From positions 1-64,000 of the forward strand of contig NZGH01000030.1 of assembly GCA_002690875.1 (NCBI GenBank): a stretch of 64,000 nucleotides of DNA, written 5' to 3'. The notes beneath the pieces were generated by a model, which worked only from the letters and a program-made list of their open reading frames with translations, was not told the DNA's origin and did not search any database. Source of the stretch: Rickettsiales bacterium. Lineage in GTDB: Bacteria; Pseudomonadota; Alphaproteobacteria; TMED127. This document shows, in pieces, positions 56,673 to 64,000 of the stretch. Position 1 is the first letter of the stretch. Each line of letters starts with the position of its first letter. A program made the position numbers and the translations under genes.

Positions 56673-57611
56673 ATGAATAAAACCGAAAATATTACAATTA
56701 TAGGCTCTGGACCAGCCGGATATACAGCAGCAATTTATGCGGCAAGAGCTGGTCTTTCTCCATTGATGATTTCTGGTCTAGAACAAGGCGGACAACTTAT
56801 GATTACAACTGACGTTGAAAACTACCCTGGTTTTGAAAAACCAATTCAAGGACCCTGGTTAATGGAACAAATGAAAAATCAAGCCGAATCTTTTGGAACA
56901 AGGATTTTGTTAGATTTTGTAAAAGACGTAGATCTAGAGACTTTACCTTTTAAACTTAAAACAGAAAAAAAGATAATAAAATCTAATTCGATTGTTATCG
57001 CAACAGGGGCAAAAGCCAACTGGCTTAATATAAAAGGTGAACAAGAATTTATGGGCTTTGGAGTTTCAGCATGTGCAACATGTGATGGTTTTTTTTTTAA
57101 AGATAAAGATGTTGCTATCGTGGGTGGAGGAAATACAGCTGTTGAGGAGGCTTTATTTTTATCTAATTTATGTAGAAAAGTTCACCTAATTCATAGGAGA
57201 GATAAATTAAGAGCAGAAAAAATCCTACAAGAGAGATTGTTTCAAAAAAAAAATGTTAATTTTATTTGGGATAGTAATGTTACAGAAATAACTGGAGACT
57301 TAGAAAAAAAAAAAATTCAATCAATTACGATAAAAAATAAAAAGGATGGGATTAAACAATTGTCAATTGAAGGTTTTTTTGTTGCAATAGGTCATAGTCC
57401 AGCAACAACTTTATTCAAAAATAAGTTACAAATGGATAATGATGGTTATATTTATACAGAACCTAATTCCACAAAAACAGGCGTTGAGGGAGTGTTTGCC
57501 GCAGGTGATGTAACAGACAGATTGTATAGGCAAGCTGTAACAGCTGCTGGAATGGGTTGTATGAGTGCAATAGAAGCAGAAAGCTTTCTTAGCTCAAGAA
57601 AAATTATTTGA
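56673..57611 (+). CDS. trxB: Thioredoxin reductase
   Basis: A 312-residue flavoenzyme that reduces thioredoxin with NADPH. FAD motif IIGSGPAGYTAAIYAARAG, ISGLEQGGQLMITTDVENYP, redox-active CATC in SACATCDGFFFKDKDV, NADPH motif AIVGGGNTAVEEALFLS, then the HRRDKLRAEK phosphate clamp and the C-terminal FAD motif GVFAAGDVTDRLYRQAVTAA. Full length and unremarkable. Its end overlaps the convergent panE gene by 8 bp. Confidence 0.97.
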   Translation: MNKTENITIIGSGPAGYTAAIYAARAGLSPLMISGLEQGGQLMITTDVENYPGFEKPIQGPWLMEQMKNQAESFGTRILLDFVKDVDLETLPFKLKTEKKIIKSNSIVIATGAKANWLNIKGEQEFMGFGVSACATCDGFFFKDKDVAIVGGGNTAVEEALFLSNLCRKVHLIHRRDKLRAEKILQERLFQKKNVNFIWDSNVTEITGDLEKKKIQSITIKNKKDGIKQLSIEGFFVAIGHSPATTLFKNKLQMDNDGYIYTEPNSTKTGVEGVFAAGDVTDRLYRQAVTAAGMGCMSAIEAESFLSSRKII

Positions 57612-58512
57612 CTTTTTTAATTTCTTCAACAATTTCTTTGTGGACAGGACAACTAATATTATAGTTTTTAGATAAGGCTTCTATTGATCCAGATAACCAA
57701 TCAAGCTCAAGTTTTTTACTCTTATTAAAATCAACATGCATTGATGATGTCATATTAAATGGCATTTTTTTAATCTTTTCTAACCAGAATTCAACTGGGT
57801 TATTTTTAAAAGAAACCCCAAACTTTTTTGACAAATTGTATGTTTCAAGCATCGCATCTGTAAATTTTTTTTTCATAACTTTATCTTCAAAAATTTGACC
57901 AATTGGCTTCAAAAATAAAGTTGTGATTCCACTGTAAGCAGACAAAAATATAAATTTTTCCCAAATTTTTTCTTTTATATTTTTTTTAAAAATTATTTTA
58001 AGTCCAATTTTTTGGACACTTTCACAAAAATCTTGGAGTAAATTGTTTTCTTGACCATTATATGCACCTACGAAAAAAGTAGCTAATTTACCTACATGTT
58101 TTACAATTTGTCTTTCATCTACAAACACAGAAATTTGTGCAACTGCACCAATAGTATCTAAATTAGGTAATGTTTTTTTTAACTTTTCTTCAGCATAAAT
58201 ACCATTTTGAAAAGGAACTATAAGAGGTTTATTTTTAATTTTTTTTTTAATTTCATCAAGTACTGAGTCAAAGTCATACAACTTTACAGTATTAATAATT
58301 ATATCAAAAAATTCTTCCTCAGGAATTTCTTGAGTTACTCTGACTTTTGGACAGTAAATTTGTCTTAATTCACTTTCGAGTTTTAAACCATATGACTCCA
58401 AGTAAATATGCCTTTTTTTTCTGGCAACGAACGTTACATCATAATTATTATTAACTAAATAAGATCCAATAAAACCACCTATTCCGCCAACTCCAATTAC
58501 TAAAATTTTCAT
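57604..58512 (-). CDS. panE: 2-dehydropantoate 2-reductase family protein
   Basis: A 302-residue NADP-dependent reductase of the ketopantoate-reductase (ApbA/PanE) family: KILVIGVGGIGGFIGSYLVN (Rossmann), VTFVARKKRHIYLESYGLKL, DIIINTVKLYDFDSVLDEIK, VPFQNGIYAEEKL, IWEKFIFLSAYSGITTLFLK (catalytic Lys in the WEKF motif), then FNMTSSMHVDFNKSKKLELD with the WLSG sequence. The enzyme converts ketopantoate to pantoate for coenzyme A synthesis. Several family paralogues act on other keto acids, and the final assignment to PanE is moderate. Four bases separate it from the upstream aspC. Confidence 0.82.
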   Translation of the reverse strand: MKILVIGVGGIGGFIGSYLVNNNYDVTFVARKKRHIYLESYGLKLESELRQIYCPKVRVTQEIPEEEFFDIIINTVKLYDFDSVLDEIKKKIKNKPLIVPFQNGIYAEEKLKKTLPNLDTIGAVAQISVFVDERQIVKHVGKLATFFVGAYNGQENNLLQDFCESVQKIGLKIIFKKNIKEKIWEKFIFLSAYSGITTLFLKPIGQIFEDKVMKKKFTDAMLETYNLSKKFGVSFKNNPVEFWLEKIKKMPFNMTSSMHVDFNKSKKLELDWLSGSIEALSKNYNISCPVHKEIVEEIKKVK

Positions 58513-58516
58513 ATAC

Positions 58517-59716
58517 CTAGGATAATTTTTTCAAAGAATGTTCTATTTGTACACATGCTTTTTTTAACTCTTCTAATGAGGTAGCATAAGAAAGTCTAAA
58601 ATATGGAGATTTTCCAAAAGCTACACCAGGGACAACAGCCACTCTTGCATGATTTAATAAAAATTCAGAAAAATCCAAATCATTTGAAATTAGCTTATCA
58701 TTATATTTTTTACCAATAAATCCATCACATGATACATAAAGATAAAATGCACCATCAGGGATAAAAGGCTTAAGGCCATCTATGGAAGAAAAAAAATCTA
58801 TCAAGTAGTTTTTTCTATCCTCAAATTTTATCAACCACTCCTTTAAGAAAACTTTTTCATTTTTTAAAGCAAACATAGCAGCCATTTGACTTATTGAGCA
58901 TGGGTTTGTTGTACATTGAGATTGTATTTTTGAAATTGATTTAATTAGCTTTTTGTTTCCAGCTCCATAACCTATTCTCCATCCTGTCATTGAAAAAACC
59001 TTAGAGACTCCATTTACAATAAAAGTTCTGTTAAATAAGTCAGGAGAAATATTTAAAATATTTCTGAATTTTACGCTTTTATAAAGAATATGTTCGTAAA
59101 TATCATCTGAAAGAATAAAAACATTTTTGTATTTTCTTATAATATCTGCAAGCTCTCGAAGTTCATTTTCCGAATAGACAGAACCGGTAGGGTTTCCAGG
59201 GGAATTAATGATAATCCACTTTGTTTTACTCGTAATACTTTTTTCTAGATCCTTAGGTTTTACTTTAAATCCATTTTCAAATTTTGTCTCAATAATTACA
59301 GGTTTACCATTGCATAGACTAACTATATCAGGATATGAAACCCAATAAGGAGAAGGAATTAAGACTTCATCACCTTCGTTTATGGATGACATAAAAAGAT
59401 TGTAAATAACATGTTTTCCACCAACTCCAACAGTTATATTTTCATTTTTAAAATTTAAGTTATTTTCATTCTTAAACTTTCTAATTATTGCTTCTTTTAA
59501 CTCATCTGTTCCATCTACTTGAGTGTATTTTGTAAAGCCGTTTTTAATAGCCTTAATGGCAAATTCTTTTATATGATCAGGTGTATCAAAATCTGGTTCC
59601 CCTGAACTAAGACTTATAACTTTAATGCCATCTCTAGACATTTCTCTCGCTTTTTGAGAAATTTTTACTGTCAGAGAGGGCTGAAACCTAGACAATCTAT
59701 TAGATATGAAATTCAT
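58517..59716 (-). CDS. aspC: Class I PLP aminotransferase, aspartate type
   Basis: A 399-residue enzyme of the bacterial Ib aspartate-transaminase group: MNFISNRLSRFQPSLTVKIS, VISLSSGEPDFDTPDHIKEF, KYTQVDGTDELKEAI, GGKHVIYNLFMSSINEGDEV, PYWVSYPDIVSLC, INSPGNPTGSVYSENEL, LSDDIYEHILY and the PLP-lysine motif NGVSKVFSMTGWRIGYGAG. It makes aspartate from oxaloacetate (and may act on aromatic or prephenate substrates, as Ib enzymes do). Terminal RLSYATSLEELKKACVQI is also standard. It probably heads a short unit with panE. Confidence 0.9.
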   Translation of the reverse strand: MNFISNRLSRFQPSLTVKISQKAREMSRDGIKVISLSSGEPDFDTPDHIKEFAIKAIKNGFTKYTQVDGTDELKEAIIRKFKNENNLNFKNENITVGVGGKHVIYNLFMSSINEGDEVLIPSPYWVSYPDIVSLCNGKPVIIETKFENGFKVKPKDLEKSITSKTKWIIINSPGNPTGSVYSENELRELADIIRKYKNVFILSDDIYEHILYKSVKFRNILNISPDLFNRTFIVNGVSKVFSMTGWRIGYGAGNKKLIKSISKIQSQCTTNPCSISQMAAMFALKNEKVFLKEWLIKFEDRKNYLIDFFSSIDGLKPFIPDGAFYLYVSCDGFIGKKYNDKLISNDLDFSEFLLNHARVAVVPGVAFGKSPYFRLSYATSLEELKKACVQIEHSLKKLS

Positions 59717-59805
59717 TAATTATGGAAAAAAATTTAAAACCTCAACAATTAGGATTATATATATTCTTTAGTAAAAATATATTAGATTTTAAAATTAATT
59801 AAAAT

Positions 59806-61776
59806 ATGAAAAAATTTTCAATTGAATCAAAATTTGAAGCAGCTGGCGACCAACCTTCAGCAATTAATTCTCTGTGCTCTGGACTTGGAAAAAAAACTAA
59901 AGATCAGGTCTTATTGGGAGTGACGGGATCTGGTAAGACTTTTACTATGGCAAGTATCATAGAACGACTTCAAAGACCCTCTTTAGTTTTTGCACCAAAT
60001 AAAATTTTAGCAGCTCAACTTTACAGCGAGATGAAAAGTTTTTTTCCAAAAAATTGTGTTGAGTATTTTGTTTCATATTATGACTATTACACTCCTGAAG
60101 CTTACGTTCCTAGAACAGATACTTACATAGAAAAAGAATCATCAATAAATGAGCAGATTGATAGGATGCGACATTCAGCTACTAGAGCATTACTTGAAAG
60201 AAAAGACACTGTTGTGGTTGCAAGTGTTTCATGCATTTATGGAATTGGTTCCGTTCAATCATATTCATCAATGGCTTTTAAAATTAATAAAGGGACAGTT
60301 TATGAAATTGAAAAATTAAAAAGTAAGTTAGTTGAATTACAATATAAAAGGAATGATAATGTTCATGTAAGAGGTACATTTCGAAATAGAGGTGACTTTT
60401 TAGAAATATTTCCATCCCATTTAGAAGATAAATCTTGGAGAATCTCTTTTTTGGGAGATAAAGTAGAGTCGATTGACGAATTTGATCCTTTTTTGGGATT
60501 AATTTCCAAAAGTTTAGATGAAATAACTATTTTTGCTAATAGTCACTATGTAACCCCAAAACCATCTCTTGATAGAGCTATAAAAGCAATTAGAGAGGAA
60601 CTTAAAACTAGGATTAAACATTTTGAATCAAAAAAATTATTAATTGAAGCCCAAAGAATTGAACAAAGAACAAACTTTGACCTTGAGATGATATCAGCTA
60701 CCGGAAGCTGCTCAGGAATTGAGAATTATTCTAGACATCTCTCAGGAAGAGAAGAGGGTCAGCCCCCACCAACATTATTTGAATATCTTCCAAAAGATTC
60801 TATTATATTTATAGATGAATCACATGTAACAATCCCTCAAATTAAAGGAATGTTTAAAGGAGATAGATCAAGAAAAGAAACTCTTTCCGAGCACGGCTTT
60901 CGTTTACCTTCATGTAAAGATAATCGTCCTTTAATGTTTGAAGAGTGGGAAAAGTTTAAAGGACAAACAATATATGTTTCAGCAACTCCGGGAGATTACG
61001 AGCTTGAAAAAAGTAAAGGAGTTTTTATTGAACAGGTTGTCAGACCAACTGGTTTAATTGACCCAATTTGTGAAGTAAAAAAGGCTACAAATCAAATTGA
61101 AGATGTTATCAATGAATGTAAAAAATTAAGTCAAAAAAATTTAAGAGTATTAATTACAACTTTAACCAAAAAAGATGCAGAAAAAATTACTGATTATCTA
61201 AATGAAAATGATGTAAAGGCCAAATATATGCATTCAGATATAGATACTTTAGAGAGGATAGAATTAATTAAAAACCTTCGAATTGGAAAGTTCGACGTAC
61301 TTGTTGGTATAAATCTTCTTCGCGAGGGACTAGATATTCCTGAGTGCGGATTAGTAGCAATTCTTGACGCAGACAAAGAGGGATATTTGAGGTCACACGT
61401 TTCTCTTATTCAAACAATTGGAAGGGCTGCCAGAAACATACATGGAAGGGCAATTCTTTATGCCGATTTTAAAACTAAATCTATCTCAAAAGCTCTTGAA
61501 GAAACCTCACGCAGAAGGATAAAACAAATTCATCATAATAAAATTCACAATATTACACCGAGATCAACGTCAAGAAAAATTGAAGAAACAATTGAGAATA
61601 TAAGTTCTTCTAAAAATAAAAAAAACAACAACTTATTGGAAGAAAGCTCTATAATTGAGTTAAAAAAGAAAATGCTTGAACATGCAGAAAATTTAGATTT
61701 TGAAAAAGCTGCTGAAATTCGAGACAAAATCAAGATTCTAGAGAAGAAAGAAATGGGTATCAGTGAAAGTCTATAA
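59806..61776 (+). CDS. uvrB: Excinuclease ABC subunit UvrB
   Basis: A 656-residue damage-verifying subunit of nucleotide excision repair. FEAAGDQPSAINSLC, Walker A GVTGSGKTFTMASI, the beta-hairpin YYDYYTPEAYVPRTDTYIEK (about 93-112), VVASVSCIYGIG, Walker B DSIIFIDESHVTIPQIKGMF, helicase motifs YVSATPGDYEL, GINLLREGLDIPE and QTIGRAARNIHGRAI, and a C-terminal UVR domain (IIELKKKMLEHAENLDFEKA, AEIRDKI) that binds UvrC. All parts present. uvrC lies 1 kb downstream on the same strand with a FolM-like gene between. Confidence 0.97.
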   Translation: MKKFSIESKFEAAGDQPSAINSLCSGLGKKTKDQVLLGVTGSGKTFTMASIIERLQRPSLVFAPNKILAAQLYSEMKSFFPKNCVEYFVSYYDYYTPEAYVPRTDTYIEKESSINEQIDRMRHSATRALLERKDTVVVASVSCIYGIGSVQSYSSMAFKINKGTVYEIEKLKSKLVELQYKRNDNVHVRGTFRNRGDFLEIFPSHLEDKSWRISFLGDKVESIDEFDPFLGLISKSLDEITIFANSHYVTPKPSLDRAIKAIREELKTRIKHFESKKLLIEAQRIEQRTNFDLEMISATGSCSGIENYSRHLSGREEGQPPPTLFEYLPKDSIIFIDESHVTIPQIKGMFKGDRSRKETLSEHGFRLPSCKDNRPLMFEEWEKFKGQTIYVSATPGDYELEKSKGVFIEQVVRPTGLIDPICEVKKATNQIEDVINECKKLSQKNLRVLITTLTKKDAEKITDYLNENDVKAKYMHSDIDTLERIELIKNLRIGKFDVLVGINLLREGLDIPECGLVAILDADKEGYLRSHVSLIQTIGRAARNIHGRAILYADFKTKSISKALEETSRRRIKQIHHNKIHNITPRSTSRKIEETIENISSSKNKKNNNLLEESSIIELKKKMLEHAENLDFEKAAEIRDKIKILEKKEMGISESL

Positions 61777-62524
61777 AAATGCCCTTGTAACAGGTGGGGC
61801 TCAGAGAATCGGTGCTTCAATAGCTGAATTTTTAGCTGAAAACGGAATTGATGTGGCAATACAATACAACAGGTCGGAAAAAAAGATGAATATCATAAAA
61901 AAAAAAGTTACAGACCAAGGTGTTAAATTTAACGCCTTTAAGTGTGATTTTAGTAAGGATTGTAATTTTGATATTTTTTTTGAAAAAATAAGAAAAAAAC
62001 ATGGGAATATAGATATTTTAATTAACAATGCCTCAACATTTGAATTTGATACAATAAAAAAAACTAATCAAAGTATTTTTGACAAACATATTAATGTTAA
62101 CCTTAAAGCTCCTTTTTTTCTTTCAAAGAGTTTTGTGCAACAACTACTTAATAAAAATGGACTAATTGTTAATATAATTGATCAAAGAGTAAAGAATATT
62201 ACACCATATTTCACTTCATACACACTTAGTAAATCAGCTTTATATACAATGACAAAAAGTTTAGCTGTATTCTTGGCACCAAAAGTAAGAGTAAATGGAA
62301 TATCGCCTGGTCCTACATTAAAAAGTGTAAATCAAACACCAAAACAATTTAAAAGTCAAATATCAAGAACACCAATGAAAAGAAAAGTTGAACTGAATGA
62401 AATTAATAACGCACTAGACTATTTAATAAATAATAAATCAGTTACTGGTGAAATACTAACCCTTGATTCTGGCCAAAGTCTTGGTTGGGCTAACTCTAAA
62501 TCCAAGGTATTCTCTACCGATTAA
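61763..62524 (+). CDS. folM: Short-chain dehydrogenase, FolM/pteridine-reductase-like
   Basis: A 253-residue SDR: cofactor motif ALVTGGAQRIGASIAEFLAE, then IQYNRSEKKMNIIKKKV (the NRS turn indicates NADPH), NNAST, VNLKAPFFLSKSF, and the catalytic Y-x-x-x-K in SYTLSKSALYTMTKSLA with RVNGISPGPTLKS. The usual catalytic Ser is replaced by Asp in IIDQRVKNITP, exactly the feature seen in dihydromonapterin/pteridine reductases (FolM, PTR1). It probably reduces a pterin cofactor. Start GTG at 61763 lies 14 bp inside uvrB, indicating translational coupling. Confidence 0.78.
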   Translation: MKVYKNALVTGGAQRIGASIAEFLAENGIDVAIQYNRSEKKMNIIKKKVTDQGVKFNAFKCDFSKDCNFDIFFEKIRKKHGNIDILINNASTFEFDTIKKTNQSIFDKHINVNLKAPFFLSKSFVQQLLNKNGLIVNIIDQRVKNITPYFTSYTLSKSALYTMTKSLAVFLAPKVRVNGISPGPTLKSVNQTPKQFKSQISRTPMKRKVELNEINNALDYLINNKSVTGEILTLDSGQSLGWANSKSKVFSTD

Positions 62525-62652
62525 AAGAAAAGAAGTTGTCAACACATTGTTTAATTTAATTTTTTCAGTAACATAAAATTAATAAAAAATAAAAAAGAAT
62601 GATAAACAATCTAGCTAAATAAAAAAAAATCAATAATATCAATGGTTTATAA

Positions 62653-62675
62653 AATTGATTAATTTTTAATCAATT
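62653..62675. repeat. Perfect 10-bp inverted repeat
   Basis: AATTGATTAA (62653-62662), loop TTT, TTAATCAATT (62666-62675). Entirely AT apart from one G/C pair per arm, with no following T-tract, so it is a poor terminator for the SDR gene. It sits 60 bp before the DnaA-box cluster and could be a protein-binding site or an unwinding element. Confidence 0.6.
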
Positions 62676-62734
62676 GGGTTAAAAGTCCCAGAATTAGGAA
62701 GATTAAAAAAAAAACTCAAAGATTATTAACAAAG

Positions 62735-62771
62735 TTATCCACAAAAATAGTGGATAGAATTTTGTGTATAA
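62735..62771. promoter_or_regulatory. DnaA-box cluster (possible origin or DnaA-controlled promoter)
   Basis: TTATCCACA (62735-62743, forward) is a perfect consensus DnaA box, and TGTGTATAA (62763-62771) is its reverse-strand form TTATACACA, which fits TTATNCACA. A weaker copy, AGTGGATAG at 62749-62757, lies between them. They sit in a 282-bp non-coding AT-rich gap (62525-62806) that also holds the inverted repeat and long A-tracts. No dnaA or other origin-linked gene is seen. Confidence 0.5.
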
Positions 62772-62806
62772 TTTTTTATAATGAATGCAATGACTTGTAA
62801 GATTTT

Positions 62807-64000
62807 ATGAAATTAAAAACTGACTATAATTATAATAAAGGTCTTACCATTTTGAAAAATGCATCAAAAGCATTTCCCAATGGTTCAGGGGTTTATAAAT
62901 TTATCGATTCATCAGAGTCAATAATTTATATTGGGAAAGCCAAGAATTTGCGCAAAAGAATATCCTCTTATTCAGTTGACAATAAACAGACTAGGAGAAT
63001 CAAAACACTTATTAGTCTTACTAACAAATTAGATTTTATAAAAACTCCTACAGAAATTGATTCACTAATACTTGAAAACAATCTAATAAAAAAAGTTAAA
63101 CCACCTTTCAACATTAGACTGATGGACGACAAAAGCTTTCCCTATATTATGATAAGCAAAAACCAAGAATGGCCAAGAATAAGAAAATATAGAGGAAAAC
63201 AAACAACGGATAATATTTTTTTTGGACCTTTTGCAAATGTAAGTATCGTTGACGAAGTTTTACAACAACTTGAAAAAGCCTTTCTGATTAGAAGCTGTTC
63301 AGACAATATTTTTAATTCAAGAAAAAGACCATGTATTTTACATCAAATTAAAAGATGCAGTGCCCCTTGTGTTGGGTTAATTACATCTCAAGATTATGCA
63401 AGTTTAGTTAATCAAGCTATTTTGTTTTTAAAAGGTAAAAATCCTAAATTAAAAAATAGTTTAGTTAAACTTATGGAATCTAAAAGTAAACAAAAGGATT
63501 ATGAACAAGCTGCAATAATCAGAGATAGGATAAAGGCAATATCTAGAATAAACTTTGAGCAGTACTCAGATTTAAATAATAGTGAAAATTTTGATATCGT
63601 CTTTCTATACAAAAAATTTGGTCAAATTCATGTTCAGTTATTTTTTTTTAGATCTGGAAAGAATCTTGGTAATAAAAATTTTTTTTTATCAGAAAAATTG
63701 TTTGAAGAATCGGAGACAGTTTTAAGACAGTTTTTAATTTTTTTTTATACACGTAACAGCCCACCTGATGAAATTTTGGTAAATTTTCAACTTAAAAACA
63801 CTGAACTCATTAAAAAAGTGATTTCCCCCAATAAAACTCTTGAAATTAAAAAACCTAAAAAAGGAAAAAAGCTTGAATTAATAAAGTTGGTAGGTGAAAA
63901 TATTTTAGCGTCAAATAAAGATTCACAATACATAAATGATGATGAACCTGAAATACTAAAAAAGCTCTATAAAAAGTTTAAACTTAATAACTTTCCATTC
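62807..64000 (+). CDS. uvrC: Excinuclease ABC subunit UvrC (N-terminal part, cut by window end)
   Basis: ATG at 62807 opens 398 codons that are still open at the last base. The GIY-YIG endonuclease domain is at the start: FPNGSGVYKFIDSSESIIYI with GKAKNLRKRISSYS, then TEIDSLILENNLIKKVKPPF and NIRLMDDKSFPYI. Then FFGPFANVSIVDEVLQQLEK, a Cys-rich patch (CILHQIKRCSAPCVGLI) that is probably an iron-sulfur site as in other UvrC proteins, and the UVR motif (QKDYEQAAIIRDRIKAISR) that pairs with UvrB. UvrC makes both incisions around the lesion; the RNase-H-like half that makes the 5' cut lies beyond the window. Confidence 0.93.
   Translation, partial: MKLKTDYNYNKGLTILKNASKAFPNGSGVYKFIDSSESIIYIGKAKNLRKRISSYSVDNKQTRRIKTLISLTNKLDFIKTPTEIDSLILENNLIKKVKPPFNIRLMDDKSFPYIMISKNQEWPRIRKYRGKQTTDNIFFGPFANVSIVDEVLQQLEKAFLIRSCSDNIFNSRKRPCILHQIKRCSAPCVGLITSQDYASLVNQAILFLKGKNPKLKNSLVKLMESKSKQKDYEQAAIIRDRIKAISRINFEQYSDLNNSENFDIVFLYKKFGQIHVQLFFFRSGKNLGNKNFFLSEKLFEESETVLRQFLIFFYTRNSPPDEILVNFQLKNTELIKKVISPNKTLEIKKPKKGKKLELIKLVGENILASNKDSQYINDDEPEILKKLYKKFKLNNFPF

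Overview
The window is a very AT-rich, densely packed stretch of bacterial chromosome. The alphaproteobacterial-type SspB, the FtsZ tail ending in [10 protein letters not shown], the mla, carAB and cell-wall gene content and the short overlapping genes suggest a streamlined, probably free-living marine-type alphaproteobacterium. Which lineage (for example SAR11-like or HIMB59/AEGEAN-169-like) cannot be decided from this sequence alone. TGA, TAA and TAG all end genes here, so the genetic code looks standard.

Layout: (1) 1-8.7 kb is the most accessory-looking part. It holds a decayed reverse-strand gene remnant, a cold-shock protein, a methionine-rich outer-membrane protein next to a CopL/DUF2946-like small secreted protein, an FkbM methyltransferase, a MORN-repeat protein, a ZnuD-like TonB receptor with a textbook Zur box, an orphan TupA tungstate-binding protein, a secreted metallo-beta-lactamase-fold protein and several tiny membrane or coiled-coil proteins. 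Metals (Cu, Zn, W/Mo) are the recurring theme. (2) 8.7-13.6 kb: sspB-fumC, an AsmA-like protein, an SH3-like protein and an amidase. (3) 13.6-32.3 kb: rnpB followed at once by the division/cell-wall (dcw) cluster, mraZ-ftsZ-rsmH-ftsL-ftsI-murE-murF-mraY-murD-ftsW-murG-murC-murB-ddl-ftsQ-ftsA-lpxC. ftsZ sits second, not between ftsA and lpxC, and three regularly spaced TGGGA-type MraZ boxes lie upstream of mraZ. rsmH and ftsL each carry an apparent +1 frameshift in long A/T homopolymers. (4) 32.3-34.8 kb: bamD-recN. (5) 44.1-34.8 kb, reverse strand: a tightly overlapped operon metF-metH(N)-metH(C)-uvrD-prmA-pepP with a naturally split methionine synthase and an in-frame TGA in uvrD. (6) 44.2-47.4 kb: mlaA-mlaC, a ZIP-like permease interrupted by a cyclic-nucleotide-binding domain, and a CAU tRNA (probably Ile2). 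(7) 51.7-47.5 kb, reverse: yqeY-dnaG-rpoD. (8) 51.8-57.6 kb: carA-carB-greA-trxB. (9) 57.6-64 kb: panE and aspC (reverse), uvrB, a FolM-like SDR, then a 282-bp AT-rich gap with DnaA boxes before a uvrC gene cut by the window end.

No phage, insertion sequence, CRISPR array or defence island was seen. The best leads are the relocated ftsZ with its MraZ operator, the repeated +1 homopolymer frameshifts in essential genes, the ZIP/cNMP fusion, the Zur-box-controlled TonB receptor and the DnaA-box cluster before uvrC.
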